40,520 bases of DNA from Litorilinea aerophila (GTDB lineage Bacteria > Chloroflexota > Anaerolineae > Caldilineales > Caldilineaceae): contig CAMDQF010000013.1 in assembly GCA_945905745.1 (NCBI GenBank), forward strand, positions 1 to 40,520, given 5' to 3'. Of the stretch, positions 1-7,757 are shown piece after piece. The notes beneath the pieces were generated by a model. It saw nothing but the letters and a program-made list of their open reading frames with translations, was not told the origin of the DNA and ran no database searches. The stretch's first letter is position 1; every line of letters begins with the position of its first letter. Both the position numbers and the translations under genes were made by a program.

Positions 1-1
1 C

Positions 2-118
2 GTGGAAGCGTTAAAACTGCTTCCGGATTTGGTTGACCCGATTCTTATCAACCAAGTGATTGAGAATATGCCTTCTCTTGGTTCAATTCATTCTCAACAG
101 TTTCAACCCTTCACTTGA
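2..118 (+). CDS. C-terminal fragment of an unknown protein, truncated by the window start
   Basis: Frame 2 is open from the window edge (VEALKLLPDLVDPILINQVIENMPSLGSIHSQQFQPFT*) and ends in TGA at 116-118. It is more AT-rich than its surroundings. Family not recognised. Confidence 0.45.
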   Translation: MEALKLLPDLVDPILINQVIENMPSLGSIHSQQFQPFT

Positions 119-192
119 TCTCTGGCGAAGGTATTGGCATGGGTAGATAATACCAGATTTACGGTTTCATAGCAACGCGTGTCATGATCTCA

Positions 193-609
193 TCACCGAT
201 GACTCGCCTCCGCGGCCATCGGCTTGACGCGAGGCCAGGCGTTAACGGCAAAGGCCCCCGCCGCCGCCACCTCACACAGCCTCCCGGCCAGGATCACCCA
301 ATCCGGCGCGGCCAGTGTCGCTCCCATCCCCGCCAGCCAGACACCCGCGTTGAGCAGCACAAAGGCCAGCCAGACAGGCTGTACATCGCCCCGCTCGGTG
401 TAAAAACGGGGCAGAATCCAATAGGCTACCCCCATCGCCAATTGTACAGTCCACCCCACCAGCAGGAATTCCATATGCGCGGGGAGCAGTCGCCATATCA
501 GCGGGTGGATGGGCACGCCTTTGTTCCAGAGCAGCAGCCCGCCAAAGGTGAAGCCCAGCCCCAGATGAATCAGCGCGGAACGGATGAACCAGACGCTTGG
601 ACGGGGCAT
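193..609 (-). CDS. Small 4-TM membrane protein resembling a fragment of heme-copper oxidase subunit I (CcoN/COX1-like)
   Basis: Internal start MPRPSVWFIRS... inside the 193..777 ORF. Motif HMEFLLVGWTVQLAMGVAYWILPR resembles H-x-x-x-x-GW-x-x-x-x-x-G-x-x-Y-x-x-P of cbb3 subunit I. It begins 2 nt after the previous gene's stop. Confidence 0.75.
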   Translation of the reverse strand: MPRPSVWFIRSALIHLGLGFTFGGLLLWNKGVPIHPLIWRLLPAHMEFLLVGWTVQLAMGVAYWILPRFYTERGDVQPVWLAFVLLNAGVWLAGMGATLAAPDWVILAGRLCEVAAAGAFAVNAWPRVKPMAAEASHR

Positions 610-610
610 C

Positions 611-1048
611 TCAGTGTCCTTTGACGCGCGGCCACAGATTGGCGACAAAGGCCATCCCCGCCAGCCATTGGAGCAGAGCGGAGAGGGCCAGCAGCCAGCC
701 CCAGACCGGCCCATCACTGACTGTGCGCGCCGGCTCGGCGATGACCCGCAACAGCAGCCCACTGTTGAGCAGCCCATAAATTGTCCAGGTCAGCCAGTCG
801 TAGCCCCGGGGTTCTTCCCGGCTGTATTTGGGGAACATCCAGTGGGCCACGCCCAAAATCAGTTGCGTCACCCAGCCCACCATCAACAGATGAAAGTAGA
901 CCGGACTCAGACCCGCCACAAGCAGCGGCAACCCCAGGACAGGCCGCGCCGCCACCAATACGCCTGCGATGAGCGCGGCGATAAAATAGGCGAGTGCAGT
1001 TTTGACGAAAAGACGGGTGAGAAAGGGCATAAGAGTTGCGAGTGGCAA
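611..1048 (-). CDS. Small 4-TM membrane protein, tandem paralogue of the 193..609 protein
   Basis: Motif HLLMVGWVTQLILGVAHWMFPKYSRE and C-terminal NLWPRVKGH parallel the neighbour's NAWPRVKPM. Confidence 0.75.
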   Translation of the reverse strand: MPLATLMPFLTRLFVKTALAYFIAALIAGVLVAARPVLGLPLLVAGLSPVYFHLLMVGWVTQLILGVAHWMFPKYSREEPRGYDWLTWTIYGLLNSGLLLRVIAEPARTVSDGPVWGWLLALSALLQWLAGMAFVANLWPRVKGH

Positions 1049-1093
1049 GTCTCTCCGAACCGGGAGCGTCAGCGACCGGCAGGCGGCGAATGA

Positions 1094-2182
1094 CTACACT
1101 TTTGCCTCCTCCTTTTGCCTTTTGCCTTTCAGCGATGCCAGCGTATTCCCCAGAAAAAGCAATAACACCACCCCATTTAACAACCCGCCCCACTGACGGC
1201 CCGGCATCCAGAACAGCAGATCGCCGCCGACGCGCAGTAGTAGAGTGAGATGGAGCAGAATCAGATGGCTGTAGAGCCAGGGCGAATAGCGGATGGGTAA
1301 CCCCAGCACCGCCGGGAAGATGATGGGCGCGTGGCCGAAAATCATCGCAAAGACGAAGCCCAGAAAGAGCGCATGCAAAATGGCGTCATAAAAAGGTCCC
1401 GCTGTCATGCCCCCGTAGACCAGCGCCAGCAGGCCGCTGATCGCCAGCCAGACGTAGCCACTGAGCAGGCAGATCGCCACGAAACGGGCCTGCCCGCCCG
1501 CTTTGAGCCGCCGCCAGGCGATGTCATAGCGGGCCAGCCAGGCGGCCAGGGCCAACATTCCCAGCCCGGCCAGCCGCACGCCGGGCGCGTACTCAGCCAG
1601 GGAGACAAGCAGCCCGGCCACAAAAAGAGCAGTGGCGGCTGTAAAAAGACGGGACGCGGTAGGGCTGAGTCGCAGCATCCGGCTCAGTTCCAGCCGCTCC
1701 CCGGCGATTGTCATCACCAGAAAACCCGCCCACCAGAGAACCACTTGGGGAATCGCCCAGCCCGCCAGCCACAGCCCGTTGCCCAGCGTCCAGAGCAGCG
1801 CGCCCAGCCCGATGGCGACGGTATAGAGCGCGGGCACTGTGCGGATGATCCCGGCGAAGACGGCCACCAGCACGGCGCTGCCCAGCAGCATCAACAGTGC
1901 GCCCCAACCCGTCGGCGCGCCCGCGATGAGCAGCAGCCCGCCCACACCCGTCAGCAGCGGCCCCGCATAGGCCCAGCGCTTCTGCACACCCACCGCCCGT
2001 TCCAGTCCGATGAGCGTGCCCAAAAAGCCGCCCACCATCAGCGGGCCGTGGCTCATCGGCAGAGCCGGGAAGAGCGCGGGCCAGTCCCAGCCAATCCGCA
2101 CGATGCCCGCCCAGGCCGCCAGCAGTAACGTAGCCACGGCCAGTATCAGCAGCGGTGCCCGCTCCCAACGCAGCGTTGTCAT
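1094..2182 (-). CDS. Polytopic membrane protein, NnrS-like / heme-copper-type
   Basis: 362 aa with many hydrophobic helices and conserved His (MSHGPLMVGGFLGTLIGLERAV, HALFLGFVFAMIFGHAPIIFPAVLG). ATGA overlap with the upstream cupin gene. Confidence 0.7.
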   Translation of the reverse strand: MTTLRWERAPLLILAVATLLLAAWAGIVRIGWDWPALFPALPMSHGPLMVGGFLGTLIGLERAVGVQKRWAYAGPLLTGVGGLLLIAGAPTGWGALLMLLGSAVLVAVFAGIIRTVPALYTVAIGLGALLWTLGNGLWLAGWAIPQVVLWWAGFLVMTIAGERLELSRMLRLSPTASRLFTAATALFVAGLLVSLAEYAPGVRLAGLGMLALAAWLARYDIAWRRLKAGGQARFVAICLLSGYVWLAISGLLALVYGGMTAGPFYDAILHALFLGFVFAMIFGHAPIIFPAVLGLPIRYSPWLYSHLILLHLTLLLRVGGDLLFWMPGRQWGGLLNGVVLLLFLGNTLASLKGKRQKEEAKV

Positions 2183-2511
2183 TCCCGTGCGCTCTTTATC
2201 ATCGTCAGCAACATTACCACCTGACCGTGGGCATAGACGCCGTGGGGCAGGCTGGGCGGCATATAGACAAGTGTGCCCGGTGTGGCCTCCATTTCGTCAG
2301 TGCCCAGGGTGAGGGTGGCTGTCCCCTCCAAAATGTGGATCGTAGCCGCCATCGGGGTGCTGTGTTCGCTCAACTCCTGGCCGGGGGCAAAGCCGAAAAG
2401 GATGGCCCGGCTGTTGGCTTCGTTGTAAAGGCTGCGGCTGACAATACTTTCCTCGGCAATCTCGCCCAACAGGGCGCGCACGTCCAGGATGGCGATGTAA
2501 GGGTTGCTCAT
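2179..2511 (-). CDS. Cupin-domain protein
   Basis: 110 aa: SRAILFGFAPGQELSEHSTPMAATIHILEGTATLTLG...PPSLPHGVYA, typical small cupin motifs. Confidence 0.8.
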   Translation of the reverse strand: MSNPYIAILDVRALLGEIAEESIVSRSLYNEANSRAILFGFAPGQELSEHSTPMAATIHILEGTATLTLGTDEMEATPGTLVYMPPSLPHGVYAHGQVVMLLTMIKSARE

Positions 2512-2514
2512 CGG

Positions 2515-2766
2515 TCATTCGCTTTCTATTGGAATGAGTTGGGTTTTGGGCGTTGCCGGGCCAAAGACAATGACAAATGGCAGGGCAATCGCATTTTCCG
2601 GGCAAATGTCCTGGCAGGCGACGCAGTAGGTACATTTATCCGGATAGGCAAGGGCCGCTTTTTCGTCGATCTGGGCCAGGGCCTGGGTGGGACAGATATC
2701 CACGCAGCGGCGGCAACCGGTACACAGGTTGTGGTCGATTGTGGGCAGGGGATTCGTGGCAGGCAT
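2515..2766 (-). CDS. 4Fe-4S dicluster ferredoxin
   Basis: MPATNPLPTIDHNLCTGCRRCVDICPTQAL...CTYCVACQDICPENAI has two CxxCxxCxxxCP motifs. The start is placed downstream of the repeat that the longer ORF reads through. Confidence 0.85.
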   Translation of the reverse strand: MPATNPLPTIDHNLCTGCRRCVDICPTQALAQIDEKAALAYPDKCTYCVACQDICPENAIALPFVIVFGPATPKTQLIPIESE

Positions 2767-2862
2767 CGGGTGGTCCGGTGGGCAGGAACAGCCAAACCTA
2801 CGCTGTTCCTGTTCACTATACACCAATCGGGCCTGGCGCGCTGGGACAAATGTCTCGTAATG

Positions 2863-2950
2863 CTGGGGATCGGGGATTGGGGATTGGGGATCAGAGATTG
2901 GGTGACGCAGGGCGATCCCCAGTCCCCAGTCCCCAGTCCCCAATCCCTAC
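2863..2950. repeat. Intergenic inverted repeat built of ggggattggggA/Cct units
   Basis: Left arm ctggggatcggggattggggattggggatc; right arm gatccccagtccccagtccccagtccccaatccctac. The terminal CTAC overlaps the Crp/Fnr stop codon (TAG on minus, 2947-2949). Confidence 0.8.
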
Positions 2951-3645
2951 ACCTCCGCCTCTTTGCGCAGACGTTCTACATCCAAAATGACAATGCGGTG
3001 GCGGTCGAATTCGATAATGCCATCGGATGCCAGCCCACGCAGGGCGCGCCCCACCATCTCCCGCACAGTTCCCAGGTGGCTCGCCATCTCCTCCTGGGTG
3101 AGCATTCGGGGAGTGGCGTCGGCTTCATTGGCCTCGGCCTGGTCCAGCAGCAGATTTGCCAGCCGCCCTTTGACGCTGCGCATGGAGAGGCTTTGTACCA
3201 TTCCCACTAGGTGGCGGGCACGGCGGGAGATGCTGCCGATCATCGCCCAGGCCAGGTCGGGATTCTCGTAGACGGTTTTGCGCAGCTCATCGCGCAGAAT
3301 GCAGTGTACGACTGCATTGGTATGGGCGGTAGCCGTGGCTGGGTTGGGGTCACCGTCCAGCGCGGCCACTTCGTTGAAGGAATCCCCCTCGCCCAGGAGA
3401 AGCAGAATGTACTCCCGCCCGTCCTGAGAGTGGCGGCTGATCTTCACATGGCCCGACTCGATGAGGTAGAAGCCGATGACCGGGTCGCCCTCCATAAAAA
3501 GAATCGTCCCTGTGCTGACGCTACGCCGCACAGCGCTGCCCACCAACTTCTGCAGGGCAGCGTCGGAGATACTCTGCAAAAAATTCACCTTGCGCAGGAG
3601 CTCGGCCAGCGTCAGAGGATGGGCAGTGTCGGGTTGGTTGCTCAC
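2947..3645 (-). CDS. Crp/Fnr family transcriptional regulator
   Basis: Cyclic-nucleotide-binding-type N-terminus (ILFMEGDPVIGFYLIESGHVKISRHSQDGREYILLLLGEGDSFNEVAALDG) and winged HTH (LTQEEMASHLGTVREMVGRALRGLASDGIIEFDRHRIVILD). GTG start overlaps the upstream TGA (GTGA). Confidence 0.9.
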   Translation of the reverse strand: MSNQPDTAHPLTLAELLRKVNFLQSISDAALQKLVGSAVRRSVSTGTILFMEGDPVIGFYLIESGHVKISRHSQDGREYILLLLGEGDSFNEVAALDGDPNPATATAHTNAVVHCILRDELRKTVYENPDLAWAMIGSISRRARHLVGMVQSLSMRSVKGRLANLLLDQAEANEADATPRMLTQEEMASHLGTVREMVGRALRGLASDGIIEFDRHRIVILDVERLRKEAEV

Positions 3646-4823
3646 TTTTTCTCCGCGGAAGGCCGATTGGCCGCGGTGCGATCCAGCACACCGGCCAGGT
3701 CCAGGCCAAAGGTCCACTGGGCTGCGCCGCTCATCGCACGCAGCACTTCTTCGTCTACTTCGATGCCCAGACCGGGGCCTTCGGGTACGATCAGATGGCT
3801 ATTTATATACTGTACAGGCGCCTTGACCACATCCGTTGTGTAGAGATGGGGGCCGGTGCTGTCGCTGGGGAAGTCGAGAACCCGGGCTGCCGCCACCAGA
3901 TGTCCCACTGCAGCCGTGCCCAGATTTAGCTCCTGCGTCGTGCCGATGAGGACGCTGGCGTGGGCGGCCTCGGCCAGGGCGATCAGACGCAGGCTGGCCT
4001 GCAGACCGCCGAGGAGGTAGGGGGAGACGTTGAGGATGTCTACACAGCCCTGGCTGAGAAGCTGCCAGCCGTGGTGGATGTGCAGGACGTGCTCGGAGAC
4101 GGGCCAGCGGCTAAAGTTGCGGAAGTTGGCCAGACCGTCGAAGTCGTTGCGGGGGACGGGGCTTTCGATGAGCATAAAGTCGCACAAGTCGGCGTAGCGT
4201 TCGATCAGCCGCGACGACTCGCGCCACTTGACCAGATTGGAAAAGTCCAGGGATTTGATCTGCACCCGCCCGGCGAAGCGCTCGGTAAATGCCGTCAGGA
4301 ACTGGGCGTCAGCCTCGGCGTTGACCCCCACATAGACCCGGATCAGATCGAAGCCTTCGGCCAGTTTGTCTTCCACCCGCTGCAAATTCGGCTCCACCTC
4401 TTCCACCGAACGCATACGGAAGATGGGGTAGCAGACCCGTGTACGGTCGCGCAGTTTGCCGCCCAGCAGCGTGTAGACCGGCAGCCCGTCCACCCGGCCC
4501 AGTAGATCGTGGAGGGCCAGATCGACGCCCTGGCGCACCAGCCCGGAACGGCTGTACATATGGCCCTCGTCCGGGAAGAAACGGATGAGATCGTCCATCA
4601 GCTTGGCGATGTTGCGGGGGTCTTTGCCCATCAGCATCTGCTGGAGCATCTTTTCCAGTTCGGGGATGTCGAACTGGTACATGGGTACGTGGGAAAGGTC
4701 GCTCATCTCGCCCCAGCCCACTGCGCCGTCGGTCGTCTCCAGCCGGACAATCACGTGCTGGTTGGCGATTCCCGTCTGGCGGGGGGTGGTGACGGGAAAG
4801 AGTTCAATGCGGTCGATTTTCAT
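3642..4823 (-). CDS. Enolase-superfamily (mandelate racemase/muconate lactonizing-like) protein
   Basis: MKIDRIELFPVTTPRQTGIANQHVIVRLETTDGAVGWGEMSD...LIESPVPRNDFDGLANFRNFSRWPVSEHV...DILNVSPYLLGGLQ. Confidence 0.85.
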   Translation of the reverse strand: MKIDRIELFPVTTPRQTGIANQHVIVRLETTDGAVGWGEMSDLSHVPMYQFDIPELEKMLQQMLMGKDPRNIAKLMDDLIRFFPDEGHMYSRSGLVRQGVDLALHDLLGRVDGLPVYTLLGGKLRDRTRVCYPIFRMRSVEEVEPNLQRVEDKLAEGFDLIRVYVGVNAEADAQFLTAFTERFAGRVQIKSLDFSNLVKWRESSRLIERYADLCDFMLIESPVPRNDFDGLANFRNFSRWPVSEHVLHIHHGWQLLSQGCVDILNVSPYLLGGLQASLRLIALAEAAHASVLIGTTQELNLGTAAVGHLVAAARVLDFPSDSTGPHLYTTDVVKAPVQYINSHLIVPEGPGLGIEVDEEVLRAMSGAAQWTFGLDLAGVLDRTAANRPSAEKK

Positions 4824-4839
4824 CAGGGTCTCCAAGTGT

Positions 4840-4892
4840 GTAGGGCGGAATGGTATTCCGCCCAAAGCAGGCGGAATATCATTCCGCCCTAC
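4840..4892. repeat. Head-to-head pair of GTAG-headed palindromes (REP/BIME-like)
   Basis: GTAGggcggaatggtattccgcc...ggcggaatatcattccgccCTAC: each half is a palindrome and the halves are inverted to each other. Confidence 0.85.
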
Positions 4893-5041
4893 GGGTGTTT
4901 GTTGTTTGCTCTTTATAGCACGCGTCGGTATGATAGGCAAGGCGCGAGGAGCAGGTGGAAAGGTTGCAGGTTGCAGGTGGCAAATGGCAGGTGGCAGATA
5001 CGTCACACGTACATTATGTATCTATTGGGAGGGGAAATCTT

Positions 5042-5755
5042 ATGTCGGATGCGTTTGGTGAGTTGCTTCTGGCCCATCACGCCGGTGCAGATGTGTACGA
5101 AGTCTATGAGCGGGAGGACGGGTTTCTGGATGTTATCGGCGATGCGTCTGCCTATTTCGGCGAATACGCTGACTGGAGCGCTATTCAGCAGCAGGCGATG
5201 GGGTGGGTGACCGGGCGGGTATTGGATGTAGGCGTGGGGGCTGGGCGCTTTGCCCTCCATTTACAGACGAAGGGCCATTCGGTCGTCGGTATCGACGTTT
5301 CGCCTGGCGCGCTGGAAGTCTGCCGCCAGCGGGGTGTGACGGACGTCCGCTCCTTGCCCTTCCATCATATCGACGGTTCACTCGGCGTTTTTGACACAAT
5401 TCTGATGATGGGCAACAATTTTGGTCTCTTTGCCACACCCCAACGGGCGCGTTGGCTGCTGCGCCGACTGCGCGGATTGACCAGTCCCGATGCCCGCATT
5501 GTGGCCGAGTCGCTGGACGTTTACACAACCGACAGACCGGAACATCTGGCCTATCACCGACGCAACCAGGCCCAGGGCAGGCTGGCTGGGGAACTGCGCA
5601 TTCGCATCCGCTATCGCCAACACATCGGCGATTGGATGCCCTATCTGATGGTCTCCCAGGCTGAACTGGCCCAGATTGTGGATGGGACGGGTTGGCACAT
5701 TTCCGAAATTCTTGCATCAGCCAACAGCCAATACATCGCCGTACTTGAAAAATAG
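5042..5755 (+). CDS. Class I SAM-dependent methyltransferase
   Basis: Motif I VLDVGVGAGRFALHLQTKGHSVVGIDVSPGALEVCRQRGV. Start at MSDAFGELLLAHHAGADVYE behind gggaggggaaa. Confidence 0.85.
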   Translation: MSDAFGELLLAHHAGADVYEVYEREDGFLDVIGDASAYFGEYADWSAIQQQAMGWVTGRVLDVGVGAGRFALHLQTKGHSVVGIDVSPGALEVCRQRGVTDVRSLPFHHIDGSLGVFDTILMMGNNFGLFATPQRARWLLRRLRGLTSPDARIVAESLDVYTTDRPEHLAYHRRNQAQGRLAGELRIRIRYRQHIGDWMPYLMVSQAELAQIVDGTGWHISEILASANSQYIAVLEK

Positions 5756-5797
5756 AACACGGATACCGGAATTCGCTGATTGTCCCCAGCTTACGTC
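5752..5797. repeat. Diverged intergenic repeat copy A (46 bp)
   Basis: atagaacacggataccggaattcgctgattgtccccagcttacgtc aligns without gaps to 10501-10546 at 36/46 positions (counted by eye). Confidence 0.6.
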
Positions 5798-5868
5798 TCG
5801 CAATACTCGCCTGATCGTCACTTCCCAATACCCAATATCCAATATCCACCACCCGGAAACCAGACCCA

Positions 5869-6603
5869 ATGAAACGCAAACTTCTTATCACCGGCGCGGC
5901 CGGCCGCATCGGCAGCTTCTTTCTGAAGACCTACAAAGACGATTACGATTTTGTCCTCACGGACAAGCTGGAGGCCGCAGATACCCACGGCTATCCCTTC
6001 CACCTGGCCGACCTGAGCGATTTCGCCGCGGTGCAGACCCTGTGCCAAGGGGTGGATACGGTCATCCATCTGGGCGCAGACCCCAGTATGGAAGCCACCT
6101 GGGAGAGTCTGTTGCCCAATAATGTCATCGCCACCTACAACGTTTTCGAAGCAGCGCGGCTGGCTGGCTGCCGACGGGTGATCTTCGCCAGCAGCGTCAA
6201 TGCGGTCTTCGGCTACCCGGCAGACGTGCAGGTACACACGGAGATGCCCATTTTCCCAATCAACCTCTACGGCGCGACCAAATGCTGGGGCGAGGCCCTG
6301 GGCCGCTACTATTCCCACACCCATCAATTGTCATCCATCTGCCTGCGCTTTGGCGCGGTCCAGCCCCGGGATTCCAGCCACATACAGTTGGACCATCCCT
6401 TCATTGACATCATTCTGACTTGGGACGACTGCGCGCGGTTGATCGCATCCGCAGTCAATGCTGCAGATTCCATCAGCTTTGGCATCTATCACGGCATCTC
6501 GGAGAATCGCTTCAAACGGCTGGACATCAGCACCGCGCGCAGGGAGTTGGGCTACGCGCCCCAGGACGACGCTTACGCGATGGCGAAGGAGAGGAAGGGA
6601 TAG
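5869..6603 (+). CDS. NAD-dependent epimerase/dehydratase (extended SDR, uronate-dehydrogenase-like)
   Basis: MKRKLLITGAAGRIGSFFLKTYKDDYDFVLTDKLE...; active-site YGATK. Confidence 0.85.
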   Translation: MKRKLLITGAAGRIGSFFLKTYKDDYDFVLTDKLEAADTHGYPFHLADLSDFAAVQTLCQGVDTVIHLGADPSMEATWESLLPNNVIATYNVFEAARLAGCRRVIFASSVNAVFGYPADVQVHTEMPIFPINLYGATKCWGEALGRYYSHTHQLSSICLRFGAVQPRDSSHIQLDHPFIDIILTWDDCARLIASAVNAADSISFGIYHGISENRFKRLDISTARRELGYAPQDDAYAMAKERKG

Positions 6604-6624
6604 GCGTCAAATTGTAAAATCTCC

Positions 6625-6680
6625 GATCTCTTAATTTCCCAATCTCAGGCGCAGAGCAGAGATTGGGAGATTAAGAGATT
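6625..6680. terminator. Long hairpin between convergent genes, possible bidirectional terminator
   Basis: gatctcttaatttcccaatctc / gagattgggagattaagagatt: 22-bp arms with 2 mismatches around a 12-nt loop, between the + SDR gene and a minus gene. Confidence 0.5.
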
Positions 6681-6722
6681 ATAAGAGACGCGAGATTTTG
6701 GGATTGCGAGATTGTGGTTCTC

Positions 6723-6944
6723 CTACGCCAACGCCTGCAAATCAGCGTCAATGGCTTCCAACTTTGCCTTCGTCAGCCCAGCAGACGCGGCCTCCGGATA
6801 ATACATCACCTCCCGCAGACTCATATAGAGCGCCTGGGGCAGGTCTGGGTGACGGGACGCGCCGGGCAGATGCTTTTCCAGAATGGCTTTGGCTTCCGGG
6901 TTGGCGATCAGGTCACGGATGGGGGATTTGGAACTGAGAGACAT
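6723..6944 (-). CDS. Small conserved-looking hypothetical protein (73 aa)
   Basis: MSLSSKSPIRDLIANPEAKAILEKHLPGASRHPDLPQALYMSLREVMYYPEAASAGLTKAKLEAIDADLQALA, compact helical protein. Confidence 0.7.
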   Translation of the reverse strand: MSLSSKSPIRDLIANPEAKAILEKHLPGASRHPDLPQALYMSLREVMYYPEAASAGLTKAKLEAIDADLQALA

Positions 6945-6997
6945 AGGAAACTCCTCTGGTTTATGGTTGAAACTCTCTGCCTGGAGAGCACGCTCTA

Positions 6998-7657
6998 TTA
7001 TGCGTCCAAGCCCGCAAGAACAGCGGCAACGACGACGCCGAAGCAGACGGCGGCAGCCAATATGACTACAAGCGGAATCAGAATCACGGCGATGGCCCGT
7101 CCAGAGGAGAGGCTGTAGCTCACTTTGATGGCGAAGTAGTTGAGCACCAGACTGTAGATGAGAAGCAGGAATCCCACGCAGCCCCCGACGACAGGAATGA
7201 AGCCAAGAAAGGCATTTATGATGCTGATGGGCGCGCCGATGGCCGCGGACAGATAGGCGTAGCGCCCAAAATCACCCTTGCCCTTCAGTACCTTGGCAAT
7301 CAGATGAACGATACCTACCACAATCACGAAGACGATGGGTGTGATGACAATCCCCATCAGCGCACCCACCCCGCTCGCTCCAGCAAAAAGACCACCGGCC
7401 ATCATCTGTTCGAGCATCACCGCGCTCTCCGGCGGCAGATCCATCTGGGAGATCATTCCCAGCATCCCCTGGGCCGACGAGGCAAAAATCAGGCTCTGGA
7501 TAAAGGCCAGAACGGCAGCTATCGCCGCGGCAATGACTGTCCAAATCAACGCTGTGGTGAGGGTCGCATTCGGGCTCTCCTGCTCCCGTTCAAATGTCCC
7601 CTCATTTGGTCCACTCAACACACGAATCCAAGTCTGAATCATCCCGGCGAAGTCCAT
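6998..7657 (-). CDS. Yip1-family membrane protein
   Basis: MDFAGMIQTWIRVLSGPNEGTFEREQESPNATLTTALIWTVIAAAIAAVLAF...FGRYAYLSAAIGAPISIINAFLGFIPVVGGCVGFLLLIYSLVLNYFAIKVSYSLSSGRA. Confidence 0.8.
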   Translation of the reverse strand: MDFAGMIQTWIRVLSGPNEGTFEREQESPNATLTTALIWTVIAAAIAAVLAFIQSLIFASSAQGMLGMISQMDLPPESAVMLEQMMAGGLFAGASGVGALMGIVITPIVFVIVVGIVHLIAKVLKGKGDFGRYAYLSAAIGAPISIINAFLGFIPVVGGCVGFLLLIYSLVLNYFAIKVSYSLSSGRAIAVILIPLVVILAAAVCFGVVVAAVLAGLDA

Positions 7658-7757
7658 TGGTCGGTTCCTTTCCATGCTACAAGGCGAAAACGCTACAGTA
7701 CAACAATTGAACCACAAAGACACAAAGAAGGAAAGCTGTAATCCGTGAAAATCCATA

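Noticed and set aside
4955-5041. Extended N-terminus of the methyltransferase and of the enolase ORF through this region
   Set aside because: The sequence is low-complexity repeat (gcaggttgcaggtggcaaatggcaggtggcag) and the downstream ATGs have better context and family alignment.
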